Source: Luzula sylvatica
Taxonomy: Eukaryota > Streptophyta > Magnoliopsida > Poales > Juncaceae
Reading direction: 5' to 3'
DNA length: 64,000 nt
Assembly (NCBI GenBank): GCA_946800325.1
Contig: OX326959.1
Location: 48,180,784-48,244,783 of the forward strand
Made by a program: the position numbers and the translations under genes. Every line of letters starts with the position of its first letter. Within the stretch, counting starts at the first letter, position 1. The notes beneath the pieces are model-generated. The model saw nothing but the letters and a program-made list of their open reading frames with translations. It searched no databases and was not told where the DNA came from. This document shows positions 10,171 to 21,932 of the stretch, one piece after another.

Positions 10171-11118
10171 TGCGTTCTTCATTATTTGACTACGACATAT
10201 CGAAAATATTGATTTTGATATCATTAAACTTTGTTTAATTCATGCATTTATATGGTACAATTATTAAGAGTTATTAATTGAAAAATCTTGTGATATGTTG
10301 AGATGATGTGATCATATCATGGATAAAACATGTATTTACATGATCCCTCAACACTTAAATTGTGAAACGTCCATTGTGGGTCAATTGAATGCCGATGCGT
10401 TTCAGGCCAAAGTCGAACGTGTTGGTAGTTTGATTGGACGTCACTAGGGATGTGACACGATTAATGTGTAATATTTAAGTCATGAAAATGCCTTCCATCT
10501 TCATAGCTACCAAGGTTGGTCTTACGTTTGGCGTGGTTTTAGGCCAAAGTCTGGCACGCTCTATTGTATGTATCGACGAGGTAGTTTGCGTTATTTGAGG
10601 ATGAATATGTTACGGGCAAAAGTCGGGCGTGTTCATAGCTCAAGTGAACGACATATGGATATGGTTGTGACTTTAACCGTTCTATCCAATCGGATTGGAG
10701 TTCGGGGCATAGTTAAGATGCACACACAGAAATTCGGTTCATATATGACATGATCACGATGCCGAAATCTTAAAAGGCTGGGAGTTTCATATGATGCGAT
10801 TGGATCTAATCTTATAGAAATAGCGAGATCTCACTCGATAGACCAAAGTCACTTGTGAGAGGATCGTGAAATATGAGTCTCAAGGTATTATGGACTTGGA
10901 GTCCCGAATCGATATGAGGGTTATTGATTTGATAAAAATAATACATAGTTTATATTAATCATTCATATTAGAATATAGATTAAGTACGCACGGTTAGTAG
11001 ATCAATCTTCATTTATCCATTTAGAATCATGTTTTCTAGCAACACCAAAACTATATCGATAAGATCGATATTACATATAGCTTGTGGGCCGGAACTACCT
11101 TAATTAACTAAAAGCGAC
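10171..11118 (+). other. Copia internal region without a readable gene
   Basis: Lies between the leader array and recognisable gag. Three related stretches carry the GGCCAAAGTC / GGCAAAAGTC motif near 10405, 10535 and 10615, suggesting a decayed internal repeat. No coding frame of note. Confidence 0.4.
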
Positions 11119-11480
11119 GTGTTGGACTCAAAGTTGGTAGATTCGGGGCCCGAGGCTTTGACTTTAGAGAAAGCCGGGTTCGATAAACTGAAGAAGGAAT
11201 CGAACGATGTTACATGCCTTATGTTGGCATGTATGAACGCTAATCTTCAAAATAGTTTTGATGGTTCAGATGCATATAAAGGATTAACGCGATGTTCGAC
11301 GAAATGTACCAAGAACTAGAGCGAATTGAAAGGTTCAATACGCTAAATGAGTTGGTTAATTTTGAGACGCCTTGCGGGTCTTTCGTTAACACTCACATGT
11401 TAAAGGTACAAGTTCTCATAGATCGTCTTGAGAAACTTGAAAAATAAAATGTGGCTTATAATGCAATGAGAGTTGATCTT
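11119..11480 (+). pseudogene. Copia gag fragment
   Basis: The frame at 11119-11319 gives LTLEKAGFDKLKKE...DVTCLMLACMNANLQNSF, like the UBN2-type gag of plant Copia elements. After a frame change the region 11290-11445 continues with a gag-like THMLKVQVLIDRLEKLEK. Lesions between the two halves rule out a working protein. Confidence 0.65.
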
Positions 11481-11779
11481 ATGTGTGTTAGCGTAAATAT
11501 TTTTCCACATTTGTGACCAAATATCATATGCATTCGATGGACAAGTCGATCCCTAAATTGCAAGAGATGCAATATAAATTTGAATCAAAGATGTTTGGAG
11601 CATCTGAGTAATCCAAGGCATAAGATGCAAGGATTTCCTTGAAATTCAATTATGGGATCGAAAGAAATAGAAGTCTAAGGACAGTTTGGGCAATTGTTGT
11701 CAAAAAAAAAAAAACCCAAAAGTTCGGGTAAGGCGTTGTCCAAACTAAAGATTCAAAGAAATGTGAAATCCGAGGAGGA

Positions 11780-13100
11780 TTGACACCTAAGGTTGATAAT
11801 CGTACCTACTTTTGGCATTGTCGTCTCGGCCATGTGAATGAGAAGCGTATTTCTAGACTCCATAAAGATGGTTTGCTAGACTCGTTTGTATTTGATTCTT
11901 ATGGGACATGCGAATCTTGTTTTCTAGGCAAGATGACAAATGCGTCCTTCTCAAAGGTTGGGGAGCGGTCCAAGAATTTGTTGGAACTCATACATTCCGA
12001 TATGTGTGGACCAATGCGTACCGAGGAAAGAGGAGGATACTGATACTTCATTACGTTTACGGATGATCATAGTAGATATGGATATATTTATTTGATGCGT
12101 CACAAAGCGGAATCCTTTGAAAACTTCAAAGAATTTCAGAATGAGGTTGAGAATCAACTAGCAAGAAAATAAAGTCACTTTGATCGGATCGAGGAGGCGA
12201 ATATTTGAACTATAGGTTTGAAGATCATCTAAAGGATTGCGGAATTGTTCCGCAATAAACTCCACCCGGGACACCACAATGGAATGGTGTGTTCGAGAGG
12301 AGGAATCGAATCTTGTTGGACATGACGCGATCCATGATGAGTCAAGCTAGTCTCCCAAAATCGTTTTGGGGATATGCCCTTGAGACCGCGGAATTTGCCA
12401 CTGATGGATGGTTGCATATAAGATATGGACCATAAACCTTCTAATCGCTACAAAAGACGTCATATGAAATATGGATCGGAAAGGTTCCGAAGTTGTCATT
12501 TGTGAAGATTTGGGAATGTGAGTGTACATTCGAAAATTTATTTCGGATAAACTCGATACCAAATCTTATAATTGTTTATTTATCGGGTATCCTTAAGGAA
12601 ACTAAAGGATATTAATTCTAATGTCCCGACGAAAATGATATTTTCATGGCTCGAAGAGATCTCTTCTTAGAGGAGGACAATATGTGCATAAGTTTGGAAC
12701 TTGATGTCATTTATCTCTATGCGGGCAAGTGGGAGCAGAATAAATCTCGAAATAGTTCGAGACCGGAAAATGAACATTGAACCGATGAATGTTGATTGGA
12801 TATGATAAAAAATTGATGAGTCCAAGTCAAACGCACAAAGTTCTTTTCGTAGACCAAGTAGGCCATGTCACGAGCCGATAAATATGGATTTATCATGGCT
12901 AATGACGATGAGATCGAGTTCATATATGATGAGTCGATATCCTACACGGAGTCTACGAGGAGTAAAGATTCCAAATGGCATGACGTCATGAAATATGAGA
13001 TTCGATCCATGTATGTTATCAAGTTTGGAACTCGATTTAACCATCTCCCGGGTTAGACCCGTGGAATGTAAGTGGGTTTTCAAGATGAAAAACCGACATG
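11780..13100 (+). pseudogene. Copia pol remnant: GAG-pre-integrase, integrase, start of RT
   Basis: YFWHCRLGHVNEKRI...CESCFLGKMT (11810-11945) is the HHCC zinc-binding GAG-pre-integrase domain. LLELIHSDMCGPM (from about 11978) opens the integrase core; TDDHSRYGYIYLM, ERRNRILLDMTRSMM and SFWGYALETA follow to about 12400. WHDVMKYEIRSMYVI (about 12977) and the CKWVFKMKNRHG-like end at 13070-13100 mark the beginning of reverse transcriptase. Several stops and frame changes break it, and the catalytic RT core is absent. Confidence 0.85.
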
Positions 13101-13119
13101 GATAAGAGTATTGATGATC

Positions 13120-14049
13120 AAAGCTTTTCAATAGGATCGAGAAGGCGAGTATTTGAGCTAAAATTTTTGATAGGATCGAGGAAGGCGATTATTTGAGTTA
13201 AGTATTGATGATCATTTATGATTGTGAAATCGTTTCACGATTACCTTCATTCGGAACATTGAGATGTATTCGAAAAGAGGAAATGATCGCATGTTGGACA
13301 TGGTTCGATAAATGATAAATCAAACAGATCTTCCAAAAACGTTTTGGGGATATGCCCTTGAGACCGCGGAAATAATGAATGGTTGAATATAAGATATGGA
13401 CCATACGCCTTCTAATCGGTACAAAAGACGCCATATGAGATATGGATAGGAATGGTTCCAAAGTTCTCATTTGTGCGGATTTGAGGATGTCAGTATATTG
13501 CGAAATTTGTTTCGGTTAAACTCGATCCCAAATCTGAGAATTCTTCGTTTATCATTTATCCTCGAAAGTAATTAAAGGATATTAATTCTAACGTCTCGAC
13601 GAAAATGAGATTTTCGTAACTCGAAGAGATGCCTTCTTGGAGGAGGACTGGATGCGCACAAGTTTGGAACTTGATGTCGTTTATCTCTATACGGGCTAGT
13701 GGGAGTAGAATAAATCTCGAAAGATTTCGAGATATGAAAATGAACATTGCGCAGATGAAAGTTGACACGGATTCATCAAAAGTTGATGAATACGAGTCGA
13801 ACACACAAATAAAATTTTTCGTAGATCAAGTAGGCTATATCATAAGCCGATAAATACAGATTTATCGTGGCTACTGATGATAGATCGAAATCATATGATG
13901 ATTCGATATCCTACAAGGAGGCTATGAAAAGTGACGATTCCATATGGCAAGGTGCCATGAAATCTGAGATTCGATCCGTGTAAATTATAAGGTTTAGAAC
14001 TTGATTTCATTACTTTCCGGGTTAGATCCGTGAAATATTAATTGGTTTT
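13120..14049 (+). repeat. Diverged tandem copy of the 12180-13085 pol segment
   Basis: GATCGAGGAAGGCGATTATTTGAG at 13173 matches 12184, TTTTGGGGATATGCCCTTGAG at 13340 matches 12364, and the end near 14045 matches 13080. The second copy is the more decayed. It lies directly before the following LTR. Confidence 0.8.
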
Positions 14050-15070
14050 CAGAAGGAAATACAGTTATAGATCAACTAGTAGATTGTACACATGAGGGTA
14101 GATGAACGCGTTCATCGTGACGACTGGATGCACAATATGATTGTGCAAATCTGACATAAATAACATAGTCCGTCGTGACGGACTGGTGGTCTGTCAGGAC
14201 ATACCTTAAGATTTTATGCAGTATTAGACATAAATATATATAGTCCATCATGAGGGACTAGTTGGTCCGTCGTGACGGACCAAAAGGGATTTTTGTGTAC
14301 CAATTTGTGAGTATAGCGTTGTGACGGACTGGTTGTTCGTCATGACGGAGCTGCGTCACGACGAACTCGTTGGTCCGTCATGACGGAGCTATGTAGTGAC
14401 AGCTATATCAGTAAATGTGATACGTCGGTCGTGACGGACTATAGTGCGTCATGACGGACTGTGATCCAGAATTATGTATTAGCAGTTTTCTTAAGATACT
14501 CATCAATACCCTATTAATGGGGCCTTGATTATAAGATCATGGCCATCCCCTCTTCTTCTTGCTGGTCAATATTGTAGATCTGAGAAAAGCTATCTTGTGA
14601 GACAAGTTAGAAGAAAAAAAGAGATTGGATCTTGAGCAAATTTACGGTGATTTTAGGGGAATCACGCGCAATCGAGAGACGAGGCTCGCGGTGGATACAA
14701 GTAGAGAGAGGTTTCATCTGAAACCTTGTTGTGATCTAACGAGAGAACGTTCGAGGAAGGTCGAAGGGCAAACCGGAAAGCAATCCGGTTGTGTTCGACA
14801 AATCGGAGCTTCGAGCAAGGTGTCGAATTGTGCGGGCATGAGACGTACGTGTTATCGGAATCGAAGCAAGCAAAGAAACTATGCAGTCAACCCGTGTCCG
14901 TGATCAATTTCACGCGGTATGAATCTATGTCTATAATCGTTATATTCATAGTTAGTTGCATGTAGTTTGGGATTTGTACGATCGGATCCGTGACGTGGTC
15001 CTCGGGATCGGGTCGGACCGTGCCCATCAATCCGCTATGCGGGGCTCGGTAATGATGCCGATACCCAACA
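14050..15070 (+). mobile_element. Copia LTR with TCCGTCATGACGGA palindromes
   Basis: Begins AGAAGGAAATACAG (TGAAGGAAATACAG in relatives) and ends ACCCAACA. U3 holds a dense array of palindromes, e.g. GTCCGTCGTGACGGAC, between 14168 and 14462. It serves as 3' LTR of the degraded element to its left and is followed by a primer-binding site on its right, so either two elements are fused tail-to-head or unequal recombination occurred. Confidence 0.75.
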
Positions 15071-15071
15071 G

Positions 15072-15083
15072 TGGTATCATAGC
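15072..15083 (+). promoter_or_regulatory. Mutated primer-binding site
   Basis: TGGTATCATAGC, one mismatch from the canonical TGGTATCAGAGC, one base after the LTR end. Confidence 0.75.
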
Positions 15084-16600
15084 TTAAGTCATGATTCGAT
15101 CGTCGAATCAATTTCGGATAAAAGTTATTTGGAAAAATCATGCAGATTTAGGACATAATTCACATAGACTAACATGATTATACGAACCTTATGTGAAAAC
15201 TTGTGCGTGGTTGTGTAATTTTGATTACACGAACCTTGATTATGACTTGTGTGAGCGTCTACGTGATACGTGATCATGTTAAGTAAAACCGTCACATTTT
15301 AAAAGTTATATTTCAAAAACGTTCCTTGTCATGATTAGGATACTTATTCGCCGAGGTGATGATTATGTTTTCCTAATCATAGGACAAAGAGTTTGTCGAA
15401 TCGGGGATATGGATATGTATTTTGTTATGCATATTGTGACTTGACCAAAAGTTCGATACCATGACATGGTTTAGTCATTGTAGATGGAATCGTAACGAAT
15501 GGGATTTTAGTTCTTCACACTTGAGATGATCATGAATTATTTTTCGTGCGTAACATGATGCTTAGATATAATCTTCCAGTATCTGTAACAGGATGGTCAT
15601 GGGATTATGATCGGGTATTATCTGAAACCCGGAATTTGATGTGAGTCATCAAGATATAAATTGTTCCTTTCGAGAGAAAGCGATATCCCTTAGGCCTATC
15701 AATGAATTGATCAACGAAATCTCTAAAATAAAAAATATATTTATATTATTTAAATTGTTTACCTCATTTAAGCAGAACCAAAAAAGAGCTAAATTAAATA
15801 GAGTACAGCCTCAAGCATGTTTGTTATTAGCTCATCATCCTCTGCATAGAATAATTAAAATTAAGCATATAATAATTAATTAGATTTAATTAAAAAGAAA
15901 ACTATATGGTGCTTGTGTTTTGATCTTCAAGGCATTGGAAGATAGTTTCTAAGCAGTATTGTGTTGGACCATAATAGTCTCCTTTCAGGCATGAAAGAGA
16001 AATTTTGAATTATATTGGATGCTGCAATTGCGGATTGTTGCTTTTACATTTTAGTCCCATTTCAAAATTTCATCAATTGAGGTTTTTTATACTAATTAAT
16101 TAATTTCGAATTTAGCCAAACAAATCCATAATCAAGCCGCAATTTATCAAATTATCCCCAATAAACCCTAATTAAGTCATATTGATTCAAAATTTAGCTT
16201 CAATTTGCAAATTTTGTCCATTTAGGCTAATTCGATCCTAAAATGTTTACTCCAATTTGGAAGACAATCAACCTAAATAAAGAAGATAAGGAAGAGAGTA
16301 GTCACCACGAGCTATTTGCTACTATGACAACAACGGCAGGGGCAGAAATGGGCAGAAACCGAGTGTGTAATGTCATAGGGACAGAAGTCGAGAGTTAGGA
16401 GCAACCTTGACAACACGAGATAGCAGATAATGGAAGAAAACTGTGGCGGCAGAGTGGGCTCGACCAGGGAGGAGGACGCAAGAGGAGGCCTTAGGTTCTG
16501 CCGTCCCTAGAGACTTCAGTCGCCGGAATGCAAAAGAGAGAGAAGGGGTGTCACCATTCGTTGCCAGGTCACTGGATCTTCCATTTCGCCATGCCGAGAG
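15084..16600. other. No recognised gene
   Basis: 15084-15650 looks like retroelement leader following the primer-binding site. 15650-16330 is AT-rich with no frame I can assign. 16330-16600 is GC-richer and resembles a UTR or an LTR piece, but I cannot name it. Confidence 0.3.
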
Positions 16601-16604
16601 AAGG

Positions 16605-16624
16605 AGGTAGAGGTAGAGGTAGAG

Positions 16625-16675
<51 letters not shown>
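16605..16675. repeat. (GGTAGA)n followed by (GA)n microsatellite
   Basis: Four GGTAGA units (about 16605-16628) run into about 23 GA units. The long Arg/Glu and Ser/Leu frames across it are low-complexity artefacts. Confidence 0.95.
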
Positions 16676-16676
<1 letters not shown>

Positions 16677-16815
16677 GAGAAGGGATGTTTGGTTCACGGG
16701 ACAAGGGAACTGACCGTGTATTTTTCTTTGATTGATCTCAACCGTTGTTGAATGGATCAACGGTCTAAATTTGGGAGTCCAATATGGGAGTCCAAACTTG
16801 ATGTTAAGGGATCCT

Positions 16816-16818
<3 letters not shown>

Positions 16819-16905
<87 letters not shown>
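16819..16905. repeat. (TA)n microsatellite
   Basis: About 43 TA units, followed immediately by sequence shared with the PR-1 3' flank. Confidence 0.95.
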
Positions 16906-16907
<2 letters not shown>

Positions 16908-16963
16908 GCCAGTAATAATAACCATCTTTTCTTGAAGTAATGGTTTTGGATTTGGCCAATTGT
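16906..16963. repeat. Displaced fragment of the PR-1 3' flank
   Basis: ATGCCAGTAATAATAACCAT through GGATTTGGCCAATTGT matches 1396-1452 almost exactly, then diverges. There is no PR-1 gene next to it. Confidence 0.8.
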
Positions 16964-17382
16964 GACACAGTTTTGGGAATGCGAAAAATGGGCGATTTCT
17001 AGGGTTTCGGCGGCAGTGTCGTCTCTGGCGACCAAGCCCCCGCGAAACCCTAGCCACGATGGCGACCAAACTCTGACATCTGAACAAAGCAACAACGAAG
17101 TGGCTTCGCGGTAAACCCTAACCATCTGGCGAGAGGAGAGGACACACGCCGTTCTGGAAAAGGACGACGGAAGAGGCCATTTGGTTATGGGCTTGCAATT
17201 TTGTTCCTGGTTTCTGCGACCGGAGAAAAACGCAGGCGAGCTCTATTTCTCACAACATCGATGTTTAGTTTGTAAGGTTTGCTCATTTCATGTATGTAGG
17301 TTTGTTCAATTGGCTTCTCCTTCCCTAATTGAAAATGCCAAAAAGAACATTTCTAGGGATATGGTTTGAGAGAGAGAAAGAG

Positions 17383-17600
17383 ATGGAAAAAGAAGAGGGA
17401 GTGAAAATGGTGCCATCGAGCCTCCTCAATTTTGCATCTCAGGAACAGGTTGGTTTCTTTCGAATCCTAACTCTAATTCAAATTTATTGTCGATTTTGTT
17501 CTTAATTTGATTCAAAGTTATCTTAGTTGGCTCAATCGAAGAAATCAAGAGGTTAGAAAGTACAAGATGGAACTGCATAGAGACACAAACCCCTTTTTGA
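17383..17600 (+). other. Possible gene fragment, two putative exons
   Basis: An ATG at 17383 opens MEKEEGVKMVPSSLL up to a GT donor at 17449. A second open stretch near 17555-17600 (KYKMELHRDTNPFLR) ends at a GTATGA donor. The GC-richer DNA upstream (16970-17260) would suit a 5' leader. I do not recognise the product and no downstream exons are evident. Confidence 0.25.
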
Positions 17601-18189
17601 GGTATGAAACTCCCTTTTTCGAAAGACCATTTCTTTTTGCTTTGATTTAAATCTGAATTGGGCTGGATTAGATTGACAAGTTTTACAAGTTTATGATGAA
17701 AAGAATATTCTTTTCACACACAAAAAAGTAATTATAATGTTCTGGTGAAGTAAAAAATGTAATTAGCAAAATTATGACAGATTTTGAGTTCCGGCGAAAT
17801 AAAAATTGTCATCTGCAAGATCATGACAGATTTTTAAGGTGAATCAAAGATAAGAAGGATTTGGAATTCAACGATTGATTCAAACATAGTAAGTTCCTAA
17901 TCTTTGAATAACAATTTACTGAAATTATGAGTAATAATTTACGAAAATTATGAATATCGAATTTCGAATTATAATTGTACTGATTTGAATATTTAGGGCT
18001 TCCAAATCATGTTAAAAAAGTATGTTTTTTATTGCATTTGAACCCATACACTAATATGAATTATTCAATTCTATGTTGGGTTTTTTTGAGCTTTGAATGT
18101 GCGGTTTGCCCAATAGCGACTAAATACAACAAGATTTTTGTCGATGCCTTTTGGAGCAGCAAAAAGTAAATTCAGTTATCTATTCAATT

Positions 18190-18224
18190 CTAGCTTTTCT
18201 CCCCGCGCAATCGCGCGGGAATTT
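18190..18224 (-). mobile_element. Helitron 3' terminus (hairpin plus CTAG)
   Basis: On the minus strand CCCGCGCGATTGCGCGGGG forms a strong stem-loop, followed by AGAAAAG and CTAG (plus-strand 18190-18193). This matches the termini at 21933 and 40250. The next host base is A instead of the expected T. The element would extend to the right and may include the MO25 pseudogene; its 5' end was not found. Confidence 0.7.
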
Positions 18225-18765
18225 TGTTAATTTATCACTATAATATTTTTTGTAATATGTACATTTTTTTTTTATCTTGCTGGATTTAACTCGGATCCAA
18301 ATAATTATATTGTATATATTAGTTGTCCGACGACATGAACGAATTATGAGTATATTGTATACAAAATGTAGGAACATAATAAAGAAAATACAAATATTTC
18401 ACAGCAAAACAATTGATAATATTACAAAACTTTTAATAATAGTAGACATAAAATGTATGAATACAATAAACAAAAGAAGAACATTTCACAACAAATTACA
18501 TAATTTTTTACAACATTATGAAATTTTAAGTAATTTAATTATTTAAAAATTACACAATCAAATGCATTCATAGCAACAAATATTTTTATTGAAGAACAAA
18601 ATATCTCAATATGCTGTGCGTGCCTCATTAAATTATTTTTTTTATAGAATTTAGAGCAAAAAGCATATGAATTGTTTAATAGCCGGCTATATTAAACAAT
18701 TCATACGGTTATTACTGTAAAATATTTATGTATTTTATACATCATCGGCAGAATTAACGGAATGT

Positions 18766-18768
18766 AAT

Positions 18769-18800
<32 letters not shown>

Positions 18801-18818
18801 CATGATCATGATGATGAT
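18766..18818. repeat. (GAT)n microsatellite
   Basis: About 17 trinucleotide units with small CATGAT interruptions. A second GAT-rich tract lies at 19812-19927. Confidence 0.9.
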
Positions 18819-18905
18819 GCTCTGTTGTTTAGACTTTCACATGTTGACTATAACGTTTGGCTTTACAACTTTCGGATTTAAAATCTATAAGGGCAGTATG
18901 TTCGT

Positions 18906-18982
18906 AGTTTGTGAATTTTTTTTAGACTTCCACATTTGTGAATTTTTTTTAGATTTCCACATTTGTGAATTTTTTTTGTTCC
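18906..18982. repeat. Short tandem repeat, about 29 bp x 3
   Basis: Three copies of a unit beginning TTTGTGAATTTTTTTTAGA and ending TCCACA. Confidence 0.8.
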
Positions 18983-19475
18983 ACGTAGTTTGTAGCGAGA
19001 TTGGTTGATTTTTTGGCTTGCATTTGTAGCAATGTTTTGTATTCATGTCAATGTTTTGTATTCATGTCAATATATGAAAAGTAACGAAGAACAAATGATT
19101 TCTCATTATTTATCAAACAGGTTTTGATTTCAATTTTAATGGTTCAGTGACATTATGTCATTCTTTTATCAGCTTATAAATAGTCATGCTTTTCCAAACG
19201 GGGCATATATGTGCAAGTCTGAAAATTTGTTTTGTTCATTGATTTGCATGCAATAGTCATGAGTTAAGTCATTATGTTTTGTTCCGAAGCAAAAAATCGT
19301 GTTAAAGTACTTAAAAAACTACCTTTAAAGTGGTGGGTTTTTTTTTTTGATCTTTTGTCTTCTTTATATAAAAGTGTCGTTATATATATATGAATTGCAA
19401 GTGCCATTGTTTAGTATTCACAGAAGCAGCGTTCAAATTGTTAAACCAAATTCTAACATAACGAAGTCATGTATT

Positions 19476-19656
19476 TGCATGATATTGAGAGAAAGTCTTG
19501 CATAAAAATCTAATCATGAGTTTGTATTCAGCAATTTGCATGTTATTTAGAGAAAATCTTACAAAAAAATAAAGTCATGAGAGTTTATATTCAGCAATTT
19601 GCATGTTATTTAGAGAAAATCTTACAAAAAAATAAAGTCATGAGAGTTTATATTCA
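19476..19656. repeat. 63-bp tandem repeat
   Basis: Two identical 63-bp units (19531-19593, 19594-19656), each beginning GCAATTTGCATGTTATTTAG, are preceded by a diverged unit (19476-19530). Confidence 0.9.
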
Positions 19657-19811
19657 GCAACGGCCATCAATATATTCGGAAAGAACATTAATTTGTCGTG
19701 ATCCCAAGTGCTTATATTTTCTTTGTTTATCTCATTTCTGCGAACATATAAATGGGACATGTTATTTGCTCGTCTGGATTTTTTAATGTTGCAATCAGTC
19801 AAGTCGCAAAA

Positions 19812-19927
19812 CGATGATGACAATGATGCTATGGTGATGATGATGATGATATGATGATAATCATGATGATGTTATGATGTTTGATGATGGAATCATGATG
19901 ATGAGATGATGATGATGATATGATGAT
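19812..19927. repeat. GAT-rich low-complexity tract
   Basis: Irregular GATGAT/ATGATG repeats on the plus strand. Confidence 0.85.
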
Positions 19928-20039
19928 GGCAAAAGAAATATAAAAATTGGTCCTCAAATGAAGAAAATTTGCATAAATCATCAAACAAACAAAAATATAG
20001 TATATACCCCTAATTGGACCTCCTGAGAGGGTATTTTTT

Positions 20040-21441
20040 TTGCTGGAATTGTGCTGCTCAACACCCGTGCTTGTTAGTGACGAGTATGACTTGTTACTTG
20101 TCCACTTCAAATTGATCGTTCTCTGAAAGAAAAAATTTACAAAAAAAAAAAAATAATTACATATATCATTAAATGGTAAATAATAAATAAAAATAAATAA
20201 ATTTGGGTTTGAATTTTGTAATTGTATTTACCTTCAAATTTTGTCCACTTCAAATATTTTTTTTTACTGTTTACTACCAAAATAGTAACAATCTCGGCAT
20301 CATAACTGCAATATTTGTAATTATATATATCCTTCAAATATTTAATAATTACCGTTTTTGTATTTTCTTAAAACAACAAAAGAATAATAAAAAACTGAAT
20401 TTTCACCTAGAAAACATGGAATGCGCCCATTTCACTGTTCTCGGTAGCTTCCTGAAATATGGGGGGAAAAATAAAATGTAAAAACCACAATATTTTCAAG
20501 AGAGAGAAATAACAAATATACTCTCCAAAGATTCATGAGAATCATAAGATTATCTTCATAACGCAACATAACCACAGAGATAGACCGATCCAGCAACACT
20601 TCTCCTAACAACTACACAAATAATTGAAAAAATTGCTTTAAAAACGAACTAACAAAAAAATAAAAAATAATAATAGTCCGTACCTTAATAGCTTGTCTCG
20701 TGTTGAACTCCGAAAAAACCTCAACTTAATAATTAAAAAATAAAAGTAATCAGATACCAAAAAAATTAGATTTTCCATTTAGGTGTAAATTTCAGGGGTC
20801 ATTTTGTAAATTCCCAATCAATTAATTAGATGGAATATGGCGTAATACTAACCCAGTCCTAGTTTCTAGTGAGGAGATCGGCATTGGTTCCCTTGTGCCT
20901 TGTCAGAAGCTCCTAAATTTTACAAAAATAAATAAATAAATTACAAAATAGAAATGAAAATAAAAGAAATAAAGTAAATTCATTTTTCGAGTTATTTTGA
21001 TTTTCAAACCTTAAATGTAGCAGATGCATCGGAATCAATATCCAAATTGAGTAGCTGAATCGAAGAACTTCTTCATGTGCTCTGACTCCAAAACATACCT
21101 CCAAAAACAAATTACATAATTTAAATTCATAATGTTTGTTACAGTACTTTCATAAAAGGAAAGTTAATTACTTAGCAATACTTTGGCGATGAATGCATTC
21201 CCTTAACATGGCTCCAAAATGCAAAGCTATATACATATTCTCGAACCTTACAAAAATTAAATTAGATTCGAATTAGTTTTATGGTTAGAAAATAAGTGAT
21301 TATATAAAAACGGTATATTTACCCAAGAATTAGAACATCAAGAAGATCTTTATGGGCCTCCAAATAATTAGATGCGATTAGCGTGAATTGAACTTGTTGC
21401 CTCTGTAAATGTTCAACCACTTGTGTTGCGTCTTTCCTTGT
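20040..21441 (-). pseudogene. MO25 / Cab39-like scaffold protein, multi-exon pseudogene
   Basis: Minus-strand exons reproduce the MO25 order, with intron borders retained. Exons (plus coordinates): 21323-21441 [16 protein letters not shown]...[10 protein letters not shown]; 21172-21246 FENMYIALHFGAMLRECIH; 21010-21099 KYVLESEHMKKFF then, after a frame change, NLDIDSDASATFK; about 20862-20912 ELLTRHKGTNADLLTRN; 20684-20724 EVFSEFN fused to TRQAIK; about 20556-20604 LGEVLLDRS; 20407-20451 EMGAFHVF with TAG in place of the next Lys; 20232-20305 EIVTILVVNSKKK; about 20040-20122 NDQFEVDK, TAA, QVI. MO25 proteins scaffold and activate STE20/GCK-type kinases in the cytosol. The N-terminal third is missing, and stops, a frameshift and an internal deletion make it non-functional. 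It has the same strand as the Helitron termini on either side, so capture by a Helitron is plausible but unproven. Confidence 0.85.
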
Positions 21442-21932
21442 CTGCAATTAATCAATAATTTACTTCATTTTCATCATAATTTAGATATGGATAGTTTGAA
21501 AAAGATGATTATGATTTCAAATCCCTTTACTTTCTTGCTCAATTCAACCATGTGAGTTAATTCAGTTCAATCTTATCAAATTATTTTATTGACTGAAGTA
21601 AAATGGACAGAACGACTAAAGTAAAAAAGACCCTTCATCTCCCTTTCGATTTCAAAACTGAACCAAAATTGACCATTGTTTTGAATAAGAAGAAGACCAA
21701 AGAAAGCAAAACTCACACAAATCTTAGAAAAGCTGAACCAAGACCCTAAATGAACTCTTTTTCGACTTAAATCATTTCAACTCGAACATAACATGTTTAG
21801 GAAAACAACTATATATTGACCAAATCAGAACTACGAAAGAACTGACCGAAATCGAGGTAAAATTAGCACCAAAAACCATCACTAAACACCTATACTAATC
21901 GAATTAGAAGGAAACACAATACAAAACCATCA

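Noticed and set aside
10568..10753. 61-codon frame between leader and gag
   Set aside because: No similarity to gag; it overlaps a decayed internal repeat of the Copia element.
16569..17125. Long frames encoding YIYIYI and SLSLSL runs
   Set aside because: They are translations of (TA)n and (GA)n microsatellites in several frames and carry no domain. The same holds at 1273-1524, 45575-45790 and 54107-54343.
18769..19008. Frame starting with a Met run
   Set aside because: The Met run is a GAT/ATG microsatellite, and the rest is made of the 29-bp tandem repeat.
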